64,000 nucleotides of DNA, from positions 1 through 64,000 of the forward strand of contig JAEYNH010000215.1 in NCBI GenBank assembly GCA_023412655.1. Direction: 5' to 3'. The notes beneath the pieces are model-generated. The model saw nothing but the letters and a program-made list of their open reading frames with translations. It was not told the DNA's origin and did no database searches. A program made the position numbers and the translations under genes. This DNA is from Pseudomonadota bacterium. Lineage in GTDB: Bacteria; Pseudomonadota; Alphaproteobacteria; Caulobacterales; Caulobacteraceae. Positions 48,918-57,373 of the stretch are shown piece after piece (the stretch's first letter is position 1; each line of letters starts with the position of its first letter).

Positions 48918-49322
48918 TCATCCCATAGGGGAGAAGACCGGGGCCGGCGGACGGTCGCCGTCGGTGGGTTCGAACCGCACCTTCACCCGCATCCCAATCC
49001 GCAGCGCATCGGGGTCCACGTCCACGAAATTGGTCAGCACCCGCGGCCCCTCGTCCAGGGTGACATAGCCGATGGCGTAGGGCCCGGTCGGCGAGCGCCG
49101 CATGATCGAGAAGGTGTAGACCTCTCCCGCGCCGGCGCTTTCCTCCCAGACGGTGTCGGACGAGGCGCAGAAGGGGCAGATGGCGCGCGGATACCAATGC
49201 GCCTTGCGGCAGGCAGAGCACCGCTTGATCAGGAAGCGCCCTTCGCGCGCGGCCTCCCAGAACGGCTGGCTTTCGACGGTGACGGCAGGCGCCGGGATCG
49301 GCCGGCTCAGGGTTTGCGACAT
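48918..49322 (-). CDS. DUF35/OB-fold protein with zinc ribbon (acyl-CoA partner protein)
   Basis: 134-aa small protein. An N-terminal rubredoxin-like zinc ribbon has four Cys (CSACRKAHWYPRAICPFC), followed by an OB domain (GAGEVYTFSIMRRSPTGPYAIGYVTLDEGPRVLTNFVDVD). DUF35 proteins partner thiolase-fold enzymes acting on CoA esters, for example ChsH2 with Ltp2 in steroid degradation. It follows the thiolase-like gene with 5 nt between, on the same strand, which fits that pairing. Confidence 0.92.
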   Translation of the reverse strand: MSQTLSRPIPAPAVTVESQPFWEAAREGRFLIKRCSACRKAHWYPRAICPFCASSDTVWEESAGAGEVYTFSIMRRSPTGPYAIGYVTLDEGPRVLTNFVDVDPDALRIGMRVKVRFEPTDGDRPPAPVFSPMG

Positions 49323-49327
49323 GGGTC

Positions 49328-50524
49328 CTAGGCCTCCCGCTCCAGGATCACGGTCGCCGCGCCGTGGCGGATTCCCAGGGAGCCGCCGGTGCCGTGCGCG
49401 ATGGCGAGGTCGCAGTTGGCCACCTGCACCTTCGGGTGGGCTTCGCCGCGCAGCTGGCGAACCGCCTCGATCACCTTGGTCATGCCGCCCCGATTGGTGG
49501 GGTGGTTGTTGCACAGCCCGCCCCCGTCGGTGTTGAACGGAAGCTTGCCGACGCCCGAGATCAGGTTGCCGTCGGCCACGAAGCGGCCGCCCTCACCCTT
49601 GGCGCAGAAACCCAGGTCCTCCAGCTGGACGAGGACGGTGATGGTGAAGCTGTCGTAGATGGAAGCGTACTTGATGTCGGCCGGTGTCACGCCCGCTTCG
49701 GCGAAGGCCCGGGGGCCGGACCAGACCGCGCCCGAATAGGTCAGGTCGATCTCGTCTCCGCCCAGCACGCCCTTGGGCGCCTCGCCGGCGCCCAGCACGC
49801 GGACCCTTGGCCGGCTGAGGCTTCGGGCGATTTCTGGCGAGGTCACCACCAAGGCGCCGCCGCCGTCGGTGACCACGCAGCAGTCCAGCAGGTGCAGCGG
49901 GTCGGAGATCATCCGCGAGTTCACCACCTGCTCAACCGTGACCACGTCCTTGAGATAGGCGTGCGGGTTCCACTGGGCGTGATGGGAGGCGGCGACCTTG
50001 ATCCAGGCCAGCTGCTCGGAGGTGGTGCCGTACTCGTACATGTGCCGCATGGCGCACATGCCGTAGGTGTTGTGGGTGGAGCCGCCGTAGATGTGCTCGA
50101 AGCCGGCCTCCGGCGGGCCGTCGGAAAGGCCGCCCCCGCCGCCGCCCGAGCGCATGCTCGCCCCCGGACGGGAGCCGCCGTTGCGCGGCCGCCCGGCAAG
50201 GGTGATCAGCGCGACGCTGCACTTTCCCGCCGCGATCGCTTCGGCCGCATGGCCCACGTGGGCGATGTAGGAGGACCCGCCCATCTCGGTTGAGTCCATG
50301 TGCCGCACGTTCCGCAGGCCCATGTAGTCGATCATCGACAGGGCGCCGAAACCCGGCGCGTCCCCGGCGCAGAAGTAGCCGTCCACGTCGGCGAAGGAGA
50401 GGCCGGCGTCCTCGAGTGCGCCCTTGGCGCACTCGGCGTGGAGCTGCGCCGTCGTCTTGTCCGGGGCGTCGCGCGTCGGGTGCTCGAAAGCCCCCATCAC
50501 ATAGGCCTTGCCCTTGATGCTCAT
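49328..50524 (-). CDS. Thiolase-fold protein lacking both catalytic cysteines (possible Ltp2-like aldolase)
   Basis: 398-aa thiolase-superfamily protein. Where thiolases have the nucleophilic Cys, this one reads DSTEMGGSSYIAHVGHA (about residues 77-92); the second catalytic Cys is replaced by HGTGGSLG near the C-terminus. The NHP motif (CNNHPTNRGGM) is kept. That set resembles Ltp2-type retro-aldolases, which lack the Cys and need a DUF35 partner; the DUF35 gene is next in the operon. The start at 50524 has GGGGAGGGG directly upstream. Calling it acetyl-CoA acetyltransferase would be misleading. Confidence 0.88.
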   Translation of the reverse strand: MSIKGKAYVMGAFEHPTRDAPDKTTAQLHAECAKGALEDAGLSFADVDGYFCAGDAPGFGALSMIDYMGLRNVRHMDSTEMGGSSYIAHVGHAAEAIAAGKCSVALITLAGRPRNGGSRPGASMRSGGGGGGLSDGPPEAGFEHIYGGSTHNTYGMCAMRHMYEYGTTSEQLAWIKVAASHHAQWNPHAYLKDVVTVEQVVNSRMISDPLHLLDCCVVTDGGGALVVTSPEIARSLSRPRVRVLGAGEAPKGVLGGDEIDLTYSGAVWSGPRAFAEAGVTPADIKYASIYDSFTITVLVQLEDLGFCAKGEGGRFVADGNLISGVGKLPFNTDGGGLCNNHPTNRGGMTKVIEAVRQLRGEAHPKVQVANCDLAIAHGTGGSLGIRHGAATVILEREA

Positions 50525-50650
50525 CGCCCCTCCCCACACCCGGGCTTCGAAGAATGCGATCGCTTAGCGCGCGCTCGCCACGACGCGCAACGGTGACGGC
50601 GGGGAAGGCTGACGGCGGGAACGGCGGCGTAGCGGCGCCGTTGGGAGACG

Positions 50651-51421
50651 GTGAGGATCGCCACCTTCAACGTCAACGGCATCGGCAGCCGGCTTCCGCG
50701 CGTGCTGGAATGGCTGGCGGAGACCGCCCCGGACGTCGCCTGCCTGCAGGAGCTGAAGACGCCGGACGAGCGCTTCCCGGCCGAGGCGATCCGCGCCGCC
50801 GGCTACGAGGCGATCTGGCTCGGGCAGAAGAGCTGGAACGGGGTCGCCATCCTCGGCCGGGGCGCGAGGCCGATAGAGATTCGACGTGGCCTGCTAGGCG
50901 AGGGCGCGGGCGCGCAGAGCCGCTACATCGAGGCGGCATGCAAGGGGGTGCTGGTGACCTGCCTCTATGCGCCGAACGGCAATCCCGTGGGCAGTGAGAA
51001 GTTCGAGGCCAAGCTCGTCTGGTACGAGCGGTTCCTGACGCGGGCCGCCGACCTGCTGGCCACGGGGCAGCCCGTTGTGCTGGCGGGAGACTACAACATC
51101 ATCCCCACCGACATGGACGTCTATGTCCCCGATCGCTGGCGGGACGACGCCCTTTTCCAGCCGGTGCTGAAGGAGGCCTTCGTGCGCCTCACCGGCGCCG
51201 GCTGGACCGACGCCCTTCGGCGTCGCTATCCGGATGCGCGGGTCTACACCTTCTGGAAGCACTGGCGGAACAGCTTCGCCCGCGACGCCGGCCTGCGCAT
51301 CGACCACCTGCTGCTCAGCCCGGCCGCCGCCGCCCGCATGATCGACGCCGGGGTCGACCGCGAACACCGCGGCCGCGAAAAGCCCAGCGACCATGCCCCG
51401 GTCTGGGTGGAGCTGGCCTGA
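50651..51421 (+). CDS. xthA: Exodeoxyribonuclease III
   Basis: 256-aa AP endonuclease/3' exonuclease of base-excision repair. Conserved: ATFNVNGIGSRLPRVLEWL (Asn), DVACLQELKTPDERFP (metal Glu), VVLAGDYNIIPTDMDVY, the LRIDHLLLS strand and the KPSDHAPVWVEL end (catalytic Asp-His). GTG start with GGGAG four nt upstream, so the start is moderately sure. A tRNA-Ser gene lies downstream on the other strand. Confidence 0.95.
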   Translation: MRIATFNVNGIGSRLPRVLEWLAETAPDVACLQELKTPDERFPAEAIRAAGYEAIWLGQKSWNGVAILGRGARPIEIRRGLLGEGAGAQSRYIEAACKGVLVTCLYAPNGNPVGSEKFEAKLVWYERFLTRAADLLATGQPVVLAGDYNIIPTDMDVYVPDRWRDDALFQPVLKEAFVRLTGAGWTDALRRRYPDARVYTFWKHWRNSFARDAGLRIDHLLLSPAAAARMIDAGVDREHRGREKPSDHAPVWVELA

Positions 51422-51441
51422 AGCCGGTGTCAGTTCTGGGT

Positions 51442-51533
<92 letters not shown>

Positions 51534-51748
51534 GAACCGGGTGCGAGGGAGCGCTTCGGAAGCCCCCTGCCGAGTGAGCGGCGGAACCTACTCATACGCC
51601 TGCGGCTCCGCAAGTGGCTGTTGCGGGTGAAATGCGAAGCCGCCTCCGCTTTGCCCGACGGGCGTTCGCGGCGCTCCGGGGCCAGCCGCTTCGGCGCCGG
51701 GAACCGGAAAGTCGTCCCAGGCGTAAGGGCGGGCCTGAGGAGCGAGCC

Positions 51749-51880
51749 ATGAGTGAGGTGTGGAGACATCAACGTGAGCGCACGGCCCTCGCCCGTATGG
51801 GGTGGCTGGCCGTTCCCGTGAGTGGCTCGGCCCTGCTGTGGGCCGGTCTCATCTGGGCCGTAACCCGGCTGCTCGGCTGA
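51749..51880 (+). CDS. Small membrane protein, 43 aa
   Basis: MSEVWRHQRERTALARMGWLAVPVSGSALLWAGLIWAVTRLLG: a short charged N-terminus and one hydrophobic helix with Trp at both ends. GAGGAG lies 6-11 nt before the ATG. Single-span inner-membrane protein of unknown function, between the tRNA and a glycine-zipper gene. Confidence 0.65.
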   Translation: MSEVWRHQRERTALARMGWLAVPVSGSALLWAGLIWAVTRLLG

Positions 51881-52181
51881 TCGCCAAGCGCGCTTTCGTT
51901 CATCGGCGCGTCATCCGACGGTCGGCAAAAGCCTCCAACGGTCGTCGCTGCGTATCTGTGGCGCCCGTGTCCGCGGCCCATCGACCCGCAGACGGGCCCC
52001 GGATCCGCAAGAGCCGGGGCCCACAGTGCGGGAAGCGCCACCCGGCGTCTCTGCCGCTCGTCCGCCTTTTCCCCGCCTCGAATCCGCCCCGGCGACAGCT
52101 CCACCTTGGAGAGCGCGGCAACCCAACGGCGGCGCTGGTGTTTCGTGCCCACGCGCATTGTTGCGGAGATCTGGAGACCTC
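51881..52181. other. Intergenic region with one strong hairpin, otherwise no gene seen
   Basis: About 300 nt without a convincing gene. It contains a perfect 9-bp stem GGGCCCCGG (51994-52002) / CCGGGGCCC (52014-52022), a possible terminator for the small membrane protein, and the promoter region of the glycine-zipper gene, which has GGAGAC just before its ATG. Confidence 0.5.
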
Positions 52182-52481
52182 ATGACGAAGACCAAGCTGA
52201 TCGCGGCCGCCACCCTGGCCTGCGCCACCTTCTCGTTCGCCGCCACGCCCATGGCGGCGCATGCCCGCGAGCGGGTCTATGTCTGCGACAAGAACGTGAA
52301 GAAGAAGGCGAACAACGGAACTCTGGTGGGCGCGGTCGCGGGCGGCGTCCTGGGCAACGTTGTTGCCGGCAATGGGGCAAAGACCGAGGGCACGGTCCTG
52401 GGCGCTGGCGTCGGCGCCGTGGCGGGGCACCAGATCGCCAAGAAGAAGGCCAAGAAATCCTGCCGCTGGGTCTACCGCTGA
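52182..52481 (+). CDS. Glycine-zipper envelope protein (17-kDa surface antigen-like)
   Basis: 99 aa with a Sec signal peptide (TKTKLIAAATLACATFSFAATPMAAHA) and a glycine-zipper double helix in NGTLVGAVAGGVLGNVVAGNGAKTEGTVLGAGVGAVAGHQIA, flanked by Lys-rich segments and two Cys (VCDKN and SCRW), possibly a disulfide. Such domains insert in or bridge membranes. The stop overlaps the convergent substrate-binding protein gene by 10 nt. Function unknown. Confidence 0.85.
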   Translation: MTKTKLIAAATLACATFSFAATPMAAHARERVYVCDKNVKKKANNGTLVGAVAGGVLGNVVAGNGAKTEGTVLGAGVGAVAGHQIAKKKAKKSCRWVYR

Positions 52482-54127
52482 TCCGCCGACGCCTCAGCGG
52501 TGGGCTCGCGCAGGCAGAGATAGCGCGCCCGGTGGAAGTTCGGCGCGTTGTCCGTCCAGCCGGTGACGCGTCGGCTCACCAGATTGCGGTTGGCGACGAA
52601 GTAGAGCGGCGCCATCGCCTCGTCGTCGAGCATCCGCTGCTCGGCCTGGGCGAGGATCGCCGCCCGGCGATCGACATCGGGCTCCTGGTCGGCCCGGGCG
52701 AGCAGGGCGTCGTAGGCCGGATTGCGGTAGTCCCCGTAGTTCTGGGCGCCGGTGTCCGACTTTAGGAGGCCCAGGAAGGTCACGGGATCGTTGAAGTCGC
52801 CGTACCAGGCCATGGAGCCGATCTCGAAATCCCGGTTGCGGTAGGCGGCGAAGGCGACGCCATTTTCGGCCTGGGTGATGCGCGCCTCGACGCCGATGGC
52901 CCGCCAGTCGGCCTGGATCGCCTCCATCAGCATCAGGCTGTCGGTATTGTTGGGGGTGGTGATGCTGAACTTCAGCGGCCGCTCCGGCGTGAACCCGGCC
53001 TCGGCCAACAGGCGGCGCGCCTCGGCCTGCCGGTCGGCGTAGCTCATCCCTGCCCAGCGCACGCGCGGCAGGTCCTTCACATAGTTCGCGGTCATGGGCG
53101 GAACGAAGGAATAGGCCGGCTGCTGGCCCGCGCCCATCAGGCTGGCGGTGATGAACTCCCGGTCCAGGGCCATGGAGAGGGCGCGCCGCACCCGGATGTC
53201 CTGGAAAGCCTTCACGTCGCGGGTGTTGAACGACAGGTAGCCGGTGGCCAACGATAGTCCGGTGCGCGGCACGCCCGGCATGGTCTTCTGCAGCCGCCGG
53301 TAGCGGTTGGACTGGAAGCGGGTGTTCAGGTCGAGCTCGCCCCGCGCCACCCGCCGCTCGGCGCTCACCACGTCGGGTGTCGGATAGTAGTTGATCCGGT
53401 CCAGGCAGACGTTGGCGGCGTCGTAGAAGTTGGGGTTCTTCACCACGGTAATCCGGTCGCCGAGCCGCCAGGAGGCCAGCTTGAAGGCGCCGTTGGAGAC
53501 GTAGCGGCCGGGCTGCACCCAGGCGTCGCCGTACTTCTCCACCACATGGCGAGGCGCGGGGAAGAAACTCGGGTGCTTTGCGAACTCGGGAAGATAGGGC
53601 GCCGGGTGGGTTAGGCGGATCTGCAGGGTTCGGGGGTCGAGCGCCTGCACGCCCAAGGCCTCCAGCGGCGCCTTGCCCTCATTCACCGCCTGGCCGTTCT
53701 CGATGACGTACAGCAGGTAGGCGTAGATCGAGGCGGTCTTCGGATCGAGCGTCCGGCGCAGGCCGAAGACGAAGTCGTCCGCCGTCACCGGCCGGCCGTC
53801 GGACCAGAGGGCGGGACGCAGATGGAAGGTCCAGGTGAGCCCGTCCAGCGTCGTCTCCCAGCGGGCGGCCATGCCGGGCGCGGGCGAGCCGTCAGGGGCG
53901 TCCGTGGTCAGGCCCATCATCAGGTCGCTGATGATGGTGACCTCATCGACCAGATTGGACTTCTGCGGGTCGAGCGTCGCCGGTTCGGTGTTGTTGCCGT
54001 ACTCGAGGCAAACCTGGCTGGTTGGGCAGGGGGCGCGCATGGCCTGGTCCTGGCAGGCGCCCGACATCAGGACGGCGGACAGGGCGGCAAGCAGGGCGAG
54101 GCGGGTGGGCGGCATCTTCGGCCGCAT
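52472..54127 (-). CDS. Peptide/oligopeptide ABC transporter substrate-binding lipoprotein
   Basis: 551-aa OppA/DppA family (SBP_bac_5) protein with a lipoprotein signal ending SGAC (Cys25). Fold landmarks: EPATLDPQKSNLVDEVTIISDLMMGL, GLTWTFHLRPALWSDGRPVTADDFVFGLRRTLDP, and the late ALSMALDREFI helix. GGGGGA precedes the ATG. No permease or ATPase genes are beside it, so its transporter is elsewhere or it acts as an orphan binding protein. Ligand probably peptide, not proven. Confidence 0.93.
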   Translation of the reverse strand: MRPKMPPTRLALLAALSAVLMSGACQDQAMRAPCPTSQVCLEYGNNTEPATLDPQKSNLVDEVTIISDLMMGLTTDAPDGSPAPGMAARWETTLDGLTWTFHLRPALWSDGRPVTADDFVFGLRRTLDPKTASIYAYLLYVIENGQAVNEGKAPLEALGVQALDPRTLQIRLTHPAPYLPEFAKHPSFFPAPRHVVEKYGDAWVQPGRYVSNGAFKLASWRLGDRITVVKNPNFYDAANVCLDRINYYPTPDVVSAERRVARGELDLNTRFQSNRYRRLQKTMPGVPRTGLSLATGYLSFNTRDVKAFQDIRVRRALSMALDREFITASLMGAGQQPAYSFVPPMTANYVKDLPRVRWAGMSYADRQAEARRLLAEAGFTPERPLKFSITTPNNTDSLMLMEAIQADWRAIGVEARITQAENGVAFAAYRNRDFEIGSMAWYGDFNDPVTFLGLLKSDTGAQNYGDYRNPAYDALLARADQEPDVDRRAAILAQAEQRMLDDEAMAPLYFVANRNLVSRRVTGWTDNAPNFHRARYLCLREPTAEASADQR

Positions 54128-54157
54128 CAGTCCCCCGCCACCGCGAAAAGTCGAGAC

Positions 54158-54430
54158 CTAGTGAAGCCTGAACTCGGCGCCTACTGCCTTCAACTCGGCG
54201 GGCCGGATCAACCGATCGTGGCCCACGGTGACCTTGAACAGCGGACCTTCCAGGCTGGTCTTCCAGAAGTCGAGGAACTTCTTGAGGACCGGAAAGTCGG
54301 GGAAGATGTCGTAGTCCTGCCAGATGTAGCTCTGCAGCAGCGCCGGATGGTCCGGCAGGCGGTAGAGGATCTCCGCCGTGGTCAGGCCGTAGCCTTCGAG
54401 CTGCTTGCGGAATTGTGGCGACACCAGCAT
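54158..54430 (-). CDS. usg: Usg family protein
   Basis: 90-aa alphaproteobacterial Usg protein (PF06233 type) of unknown biochemical role, named in Caulobacter from its position upstream of trp genes. The core FRKQLEGYGLTTAEILYRLPDHPALLQSYIWQDYD is characteristic. The start at 54430 (MLVSPQ) is preferred; an in-frame ATG further up would add 16 unlike residues. It precedes the substrate-binding protein gene on the same strand by 30 nt. Confidence 0.9.
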   Translation of the reverse strand: MLVSPQFRKQLEGYGLTTAEILYRLPDHPALLQSYIWQDYDIFPDFPVLKKFLDFWKTSLEGPLFKVTVGHDRLIRPAELKAVGAEFRLH

Positions 54431-54565
54431 CCCATGACCTCGCAACTGTCGTTCCGAGCGGACGGCGTGACGCCGCACGCTTAGGGAACATACGCACGAT
54501 TCGCGAAGAAAGTTCCAATATTACAACGTGTTAGCACTCAACCTCGCGATCTGCTGCCAAGCTGC

Positions 54566-54937
54566 CTAGGGCTTGAACAGGCGCGGCTCCAGACGAAGCT
54601 GGATCGGCGCAGGAAACAGGCGCCAGCCGTGGTCACGGATGGCCGTGTTGCTTTCCACCGCCCGCCGACCGTCTGCCAGGGACCAGGTGACGTGATAGGT
54701 GGATCCATCCGGCCGGTCGGTGGTCCCGCCGATCCGGACCACCATGGCCTGCACGCCCTGGCCGTCGTCGGCCTCGCCGACGATCTCGCCCACGGTCTCG
54801 GTCGGCAGCTTCGGGTTCGACGGCTGGAAGGCGAGGGTCACATGGTCGGCCACCACGTTGGCGTAGCGGGGCGGCAGCCGGTCCAGCAGTTCGGAGCGTT
54901 CGCTCGGGTCCAGGGCCCATCCGATGAAGATCCGCAT
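54566..54937 (-). CDS. 2H phosphoesterase-like protein
   Basis: 123-aa protein with two H-x-T motifs, HVTLAF (residues 32-37) and YHVTWSL (81-87), the signature of 2H phosphoesterases (LigT/CPDase-like) that act on 2',3'-cyclic RNA ends, ADP-ribose cyclic phosphates and related molecules. The spacing of 50 residues is short for classical LigT but fits the RNA-ligase-associated phosphodiesterase pattern. The start at 54937 lies 5 nt after the pncB stop, so it ends the Nudix-pncB operon. Confidence 0.7.
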   Translation of the reverse strand: MRIFIGWALDPSERSELLDRLPPRYANVVADHVTLAFQPSNPKLPTETVGEIVGEADDGQGVQAMVVRIGGTTDRPDGSTYHVTWSLADGRRAVESNTAIRDHGWRLFPAPIQLRLEPRLFKP

Positions 54938-54942
54938 GGCGC

Positions 54943-56226
54943 TCAGACCCTCGGAGCCCGAGCCACGAAGCCTTCGGCCCCGAACACCCGCTGATAGCGG
55001 GCGATCTCGGCGGCTTCGCCCGTCGCCTTCGCGGGGTTGTCGGAGAGCTTCACCGCCGGACGTCCGCCAGCCTCGGTGACCTTGCACACGAGGGAGATCG
55101 GCTCCAGCCCGGGAGCCTCGGCGCAGCCTTCCATGTCGTTGGTGAGGTTGGTGCCCCAGCCGAAGCTGACGCCCACCCGGCCGTGGAAACGGGCGTGCAG
55201 GGCCTCGATGAGTTCCAGGTCCAGCGCGTCGGAGAAGATCAACAGCTTGTCCAACGGGTCGCGTCCCTTGCGCCGCCACCAGTCGATCAGGGCCTCGCCG
55301 GCCTCCTCCGGCGGGGCGGAATCGGGACGCACGCCTCGCCAGTCGGCCACCCAGGCCGGGGCGTCGCGAAAGAAGGCGACGGAGCCGAAGGTGTCGGGCA
55401 GGACAATCCGCAGCGCCTGTGGATAGAGGCCGGCCCAGTCCTCCAGCACCTGGTAGGGCGCCCGGGCGAGGGCCTCGTCATCCGGCGCCAGGGCGGCCAG
55501 CACCATCGGCAGCTCGTGACCGTTGGTGCCGACGGCGGGCATCTCCAGGCTCCGGGCGAGCAGCACGTTACTGGTGCCCTGGAAGGCGGGCCCCAGACGC
55601 TCGCGCATCACCTCCAGGCAGATGCGCTGCCATTCCAATCCGTGGCGCCGGCGGGTGCCGAAGTCGGTGAGCGACAGACCGGGAAGGGCCCGCAGGCGCT
55701 CGGCCTTGGCTTCGAGCCGGCCGAGGGCGCAGCGGTAGAGGTGCTCGCGGCCATCCTGGCCCAGGCTGCGGATCGCCCGCCGCGCCCGCAGGGCGCTGAC
55801 GATGGTGAGGGCCGGGATCTCCCACAGGGTCGCCTCCGCCCATGAGCCATCGAAGGCGAGTTCCAGCTGACCATCCTTCAGGGTCGCCTCGTACGCCGGC
55901 AGGCGCAGGCTGGGCAGCCAGGCGAGGAAGTCAGGGGCGAACAGGTCTCGGCGCCCGTAGAACTCAGTCTCGCCCAGCCAGGCCACTTCCTCGGCCGTAA
56001 AAGCCAGGGTGCAGACATGGTCGAGCTCGGCGCGCAGCTCAGCCAGGTCGATCTCGTCCGCCAGGCGGACGTTGCGGGTGCGGTTGACCAGGGAGAAGGT
56101 CACCGGAACCTCGGCGTACCGCCGCCAGATGAGCTGCAGCATCAGCAGTTTGTAGAAGTCGGTATCCAGCAGCGAGTTGACCAAGGGGTCTACGGCGCTC
56201 CGGCGGCTGGCGAGGTCGGCGTTCAT
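54943..56226 (-). CDS. pncB: Nicotinate phosphoribosyltransferase
   Basis: 427-aa enzyme forming nicotinate mononucleotide from nicotinate and PRPP, first step of NAD salvage. Marks: NSLLDTDFYKLLMLQLIW near the N-terminus (DTDFYK motif), TKxFGTRRRHGLEWQ as FGTRRRHGLEWQ with the active-site His region, GTSNVLLA as a phosphate loop, and SFGWGTNLTND. It overlaps the Nudix gene by ATGA (56223-56226) and is followed closely by the 2H gene. Confidence 0.95.
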   Translation of the reverse strand: MNADLASRRSAVDPLVNSLLDTDFYKLLMLQLIWRRYAEVPVTFSLVNRTRNVRLADEIDLAELRAELDHVCTLAFTAEEVAWLGETEFYGRRDLFAPDFLAWLPSLRLPAYEATLKDGQLELAFDGSWAEATLWEIPALTIVSALRARRAIRSLGQDGREHLYRCALGRLEAKAERLRALPGLSLTDFGTRRRHGLEWQRICLEVMRERLGPAFQGTSNVLLARSLEMPAVGTNGHELPMVLAALAPDDEALARAPYQVLEDWAGLYPQALRIVLPDTFGSVAFFRDAPAWVADWRGVRPDSAPPEEAGEALIDWWRRKGRDPLDKLLIFSDALDLELIEALHARFHGRVGVSFGWGTNLTNDMEGCAEAPGLEPISLVCKVTEAGGRPAVKLSDNPAKATGEAAEIARYQRVFGAEGFVARAPRV

Positions 56227-56792
56227 GGGGCGAACAGGTCCGGTCGCCGCACCCTCAGCGCAAGGACCACGGCCAGGGTCTTCAGATCCTCGATGCGGCG
56301 CTGCTCCACCCAGCTCCAGACCAGCGCAAGCGGCGCCTCCTCGACGGTGATGTGCTCGTCCTCGCCCTCGGCCCCGCCGCCCTCCGCCACGCGGTCGGCC
56401 GCCGTATACTGAGCCAGGAACAGGTCGATCCTCTCGGACGAGACGCCGGGGCAGGTGTAGGGCGAGCCCACGGCCTCAAGGCGGCCGAGGCGGACGCCCA
56501 CCTCCTCCAGCGCTTCGCGCACGGCGGTTTCCTCGGGGTCCTCGTTCTCGACCAGACCGGCGGGCGCCTCCAGCAGTTCGGGCGGGCCGCCGGCCCAGAT
56601 CACCGGCGCCCGGGGCAGGTTGACGAGCAGCGCGCAGCGTCGCTCGGGATCATAGGGCAGGACGCAGGCGGCGCGGCCATGGTGCTCGATCTCACGGCGG
56701 AACGGCTGCCCTCCGGGGGCCGCCAGGGTGGCCACCATCAGCGTCGACCAGCCCTGATACACCGTCTCGACCTTGCGCAGTTCGACCGCCAT
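56223..56792 (-). CDS. Nudix hydrolase (ADP-ribose pyrophosphatase/NudK-like)
   Basis: 189-aa Nudix protein. The Nudix box is complete: GLVENEDPEETAVREALEEVGV (G-x5-E-x7-R-E-U-x-E-E-x-G-U). The N-terminal LRKVETVYQGWSTLMVATLAAPGGQPFRREIEHHGRAACVLPYD resembles GDP-mannose/ADP-ribose-type members (NudK/NudF group). It is the first gene of a three-gene operon with pncB and the 2H gene, which points to NAD metabolism, ADP-ribose being the obvious candidate substrate. Confidence 0.9.
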   Translation of the reverse strand: MAVELRKVETVYQGWSTLMVATLAAPGGQPFRREIEHHGRAACVLPYDPERRCALLVNLPRAPVIWAGGPPELLEAPAGLVENEDPEETAVREALEEVGVRLGRLEAVGSPYTCPGVSSERIDLFLAQYTAADRVAEGGGAEGEDEHITVEEAPLALVWSWVEQRRIEDLKTLAVVLALRVRRPDLFAP

Positions 56793-56915
56793 CTCGCCTC
56801 CTGGATTCCCCGTCTCCGCAACCGCCTGCGCGGCCTGCGGTTGCGTTACGAAAGCTACGGTTCGACGCCTGGAACGTTGGACGGTGGCGGCGCTCGTGCG
56901 ACCTAACCCGGGGCC

Positions 56916-57347
56916 TTAGCCGAGTGAGGCGCGCAGCATCCAGTGGTGCTTCTCGTGCGCCTGGATGCGATCATCGATGATGGCGGCGGTGACATCGTCC
57001 GCGCTCTCACGGGCGGCGCGCGCCGTCTTGATCAGCGCCTCATGGTCGGCGACCAGCTCCTTGAGCATGGCTTGGCTATCCTTGGTGGGATCACCGTCCT
57101 GGATGCCCGACAGGTTGCCGAAGCTGCGGTAACCCATGGGCGCGGACTCGCCGAGGGCGCGGATGCGTTCGGCAATCTCGTCGATGGCCTGCCACATCTC
57201 GGTGTACTGCTCCATGAACATGGCGTGCAGCGAGTGGAAGTTCGGCCCGCGGACGTTCCAGTGGTAGCCGTGGGTCTTCAGATAGACCGCGTAGGTGTCG
57301 GCCAGCAGCTTCGACAGCCCGGCAGTTACAGTGTCCTTCTCGGCCAT
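56916..57347 (-). CDS. dps: Dps family DNA-binding ferritin-like protein
   Basis: 143-aa four-helix protein forming a 12-mer that oxidises and stores iron and protects DNA. Ferroxidase ligands are in KTHGYHWNVRGPNFHSLHAMFMEQYTEMWQAIDEIAERI (His, His, Asp, Glu). The start at 57347 has GGGAGAG upstream; a longer in-frame opening is not needed. The DUF2061 gene lies upstream on the same strand with 26 nt between, so both probably share the promoter carrying a Fur-like box. Confidence 0.95.
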   Translation of the reverse strand: MAEKDTVTAGLSKLLADTYAVYLKTHGYHWNVRGPNFHSLHAMFMEQYTEMWQAIDEIAERIRALGESAPMGYRSFGNLSGIQDGDPTKDSQAMLKELVADHEALIKTARAARESADDVTAAIIDDRIQAHEKHHWMLRASLG

Positions 57348-57373
57348 TTGGCTCTCCCTGGTTTGTCTCGGTC

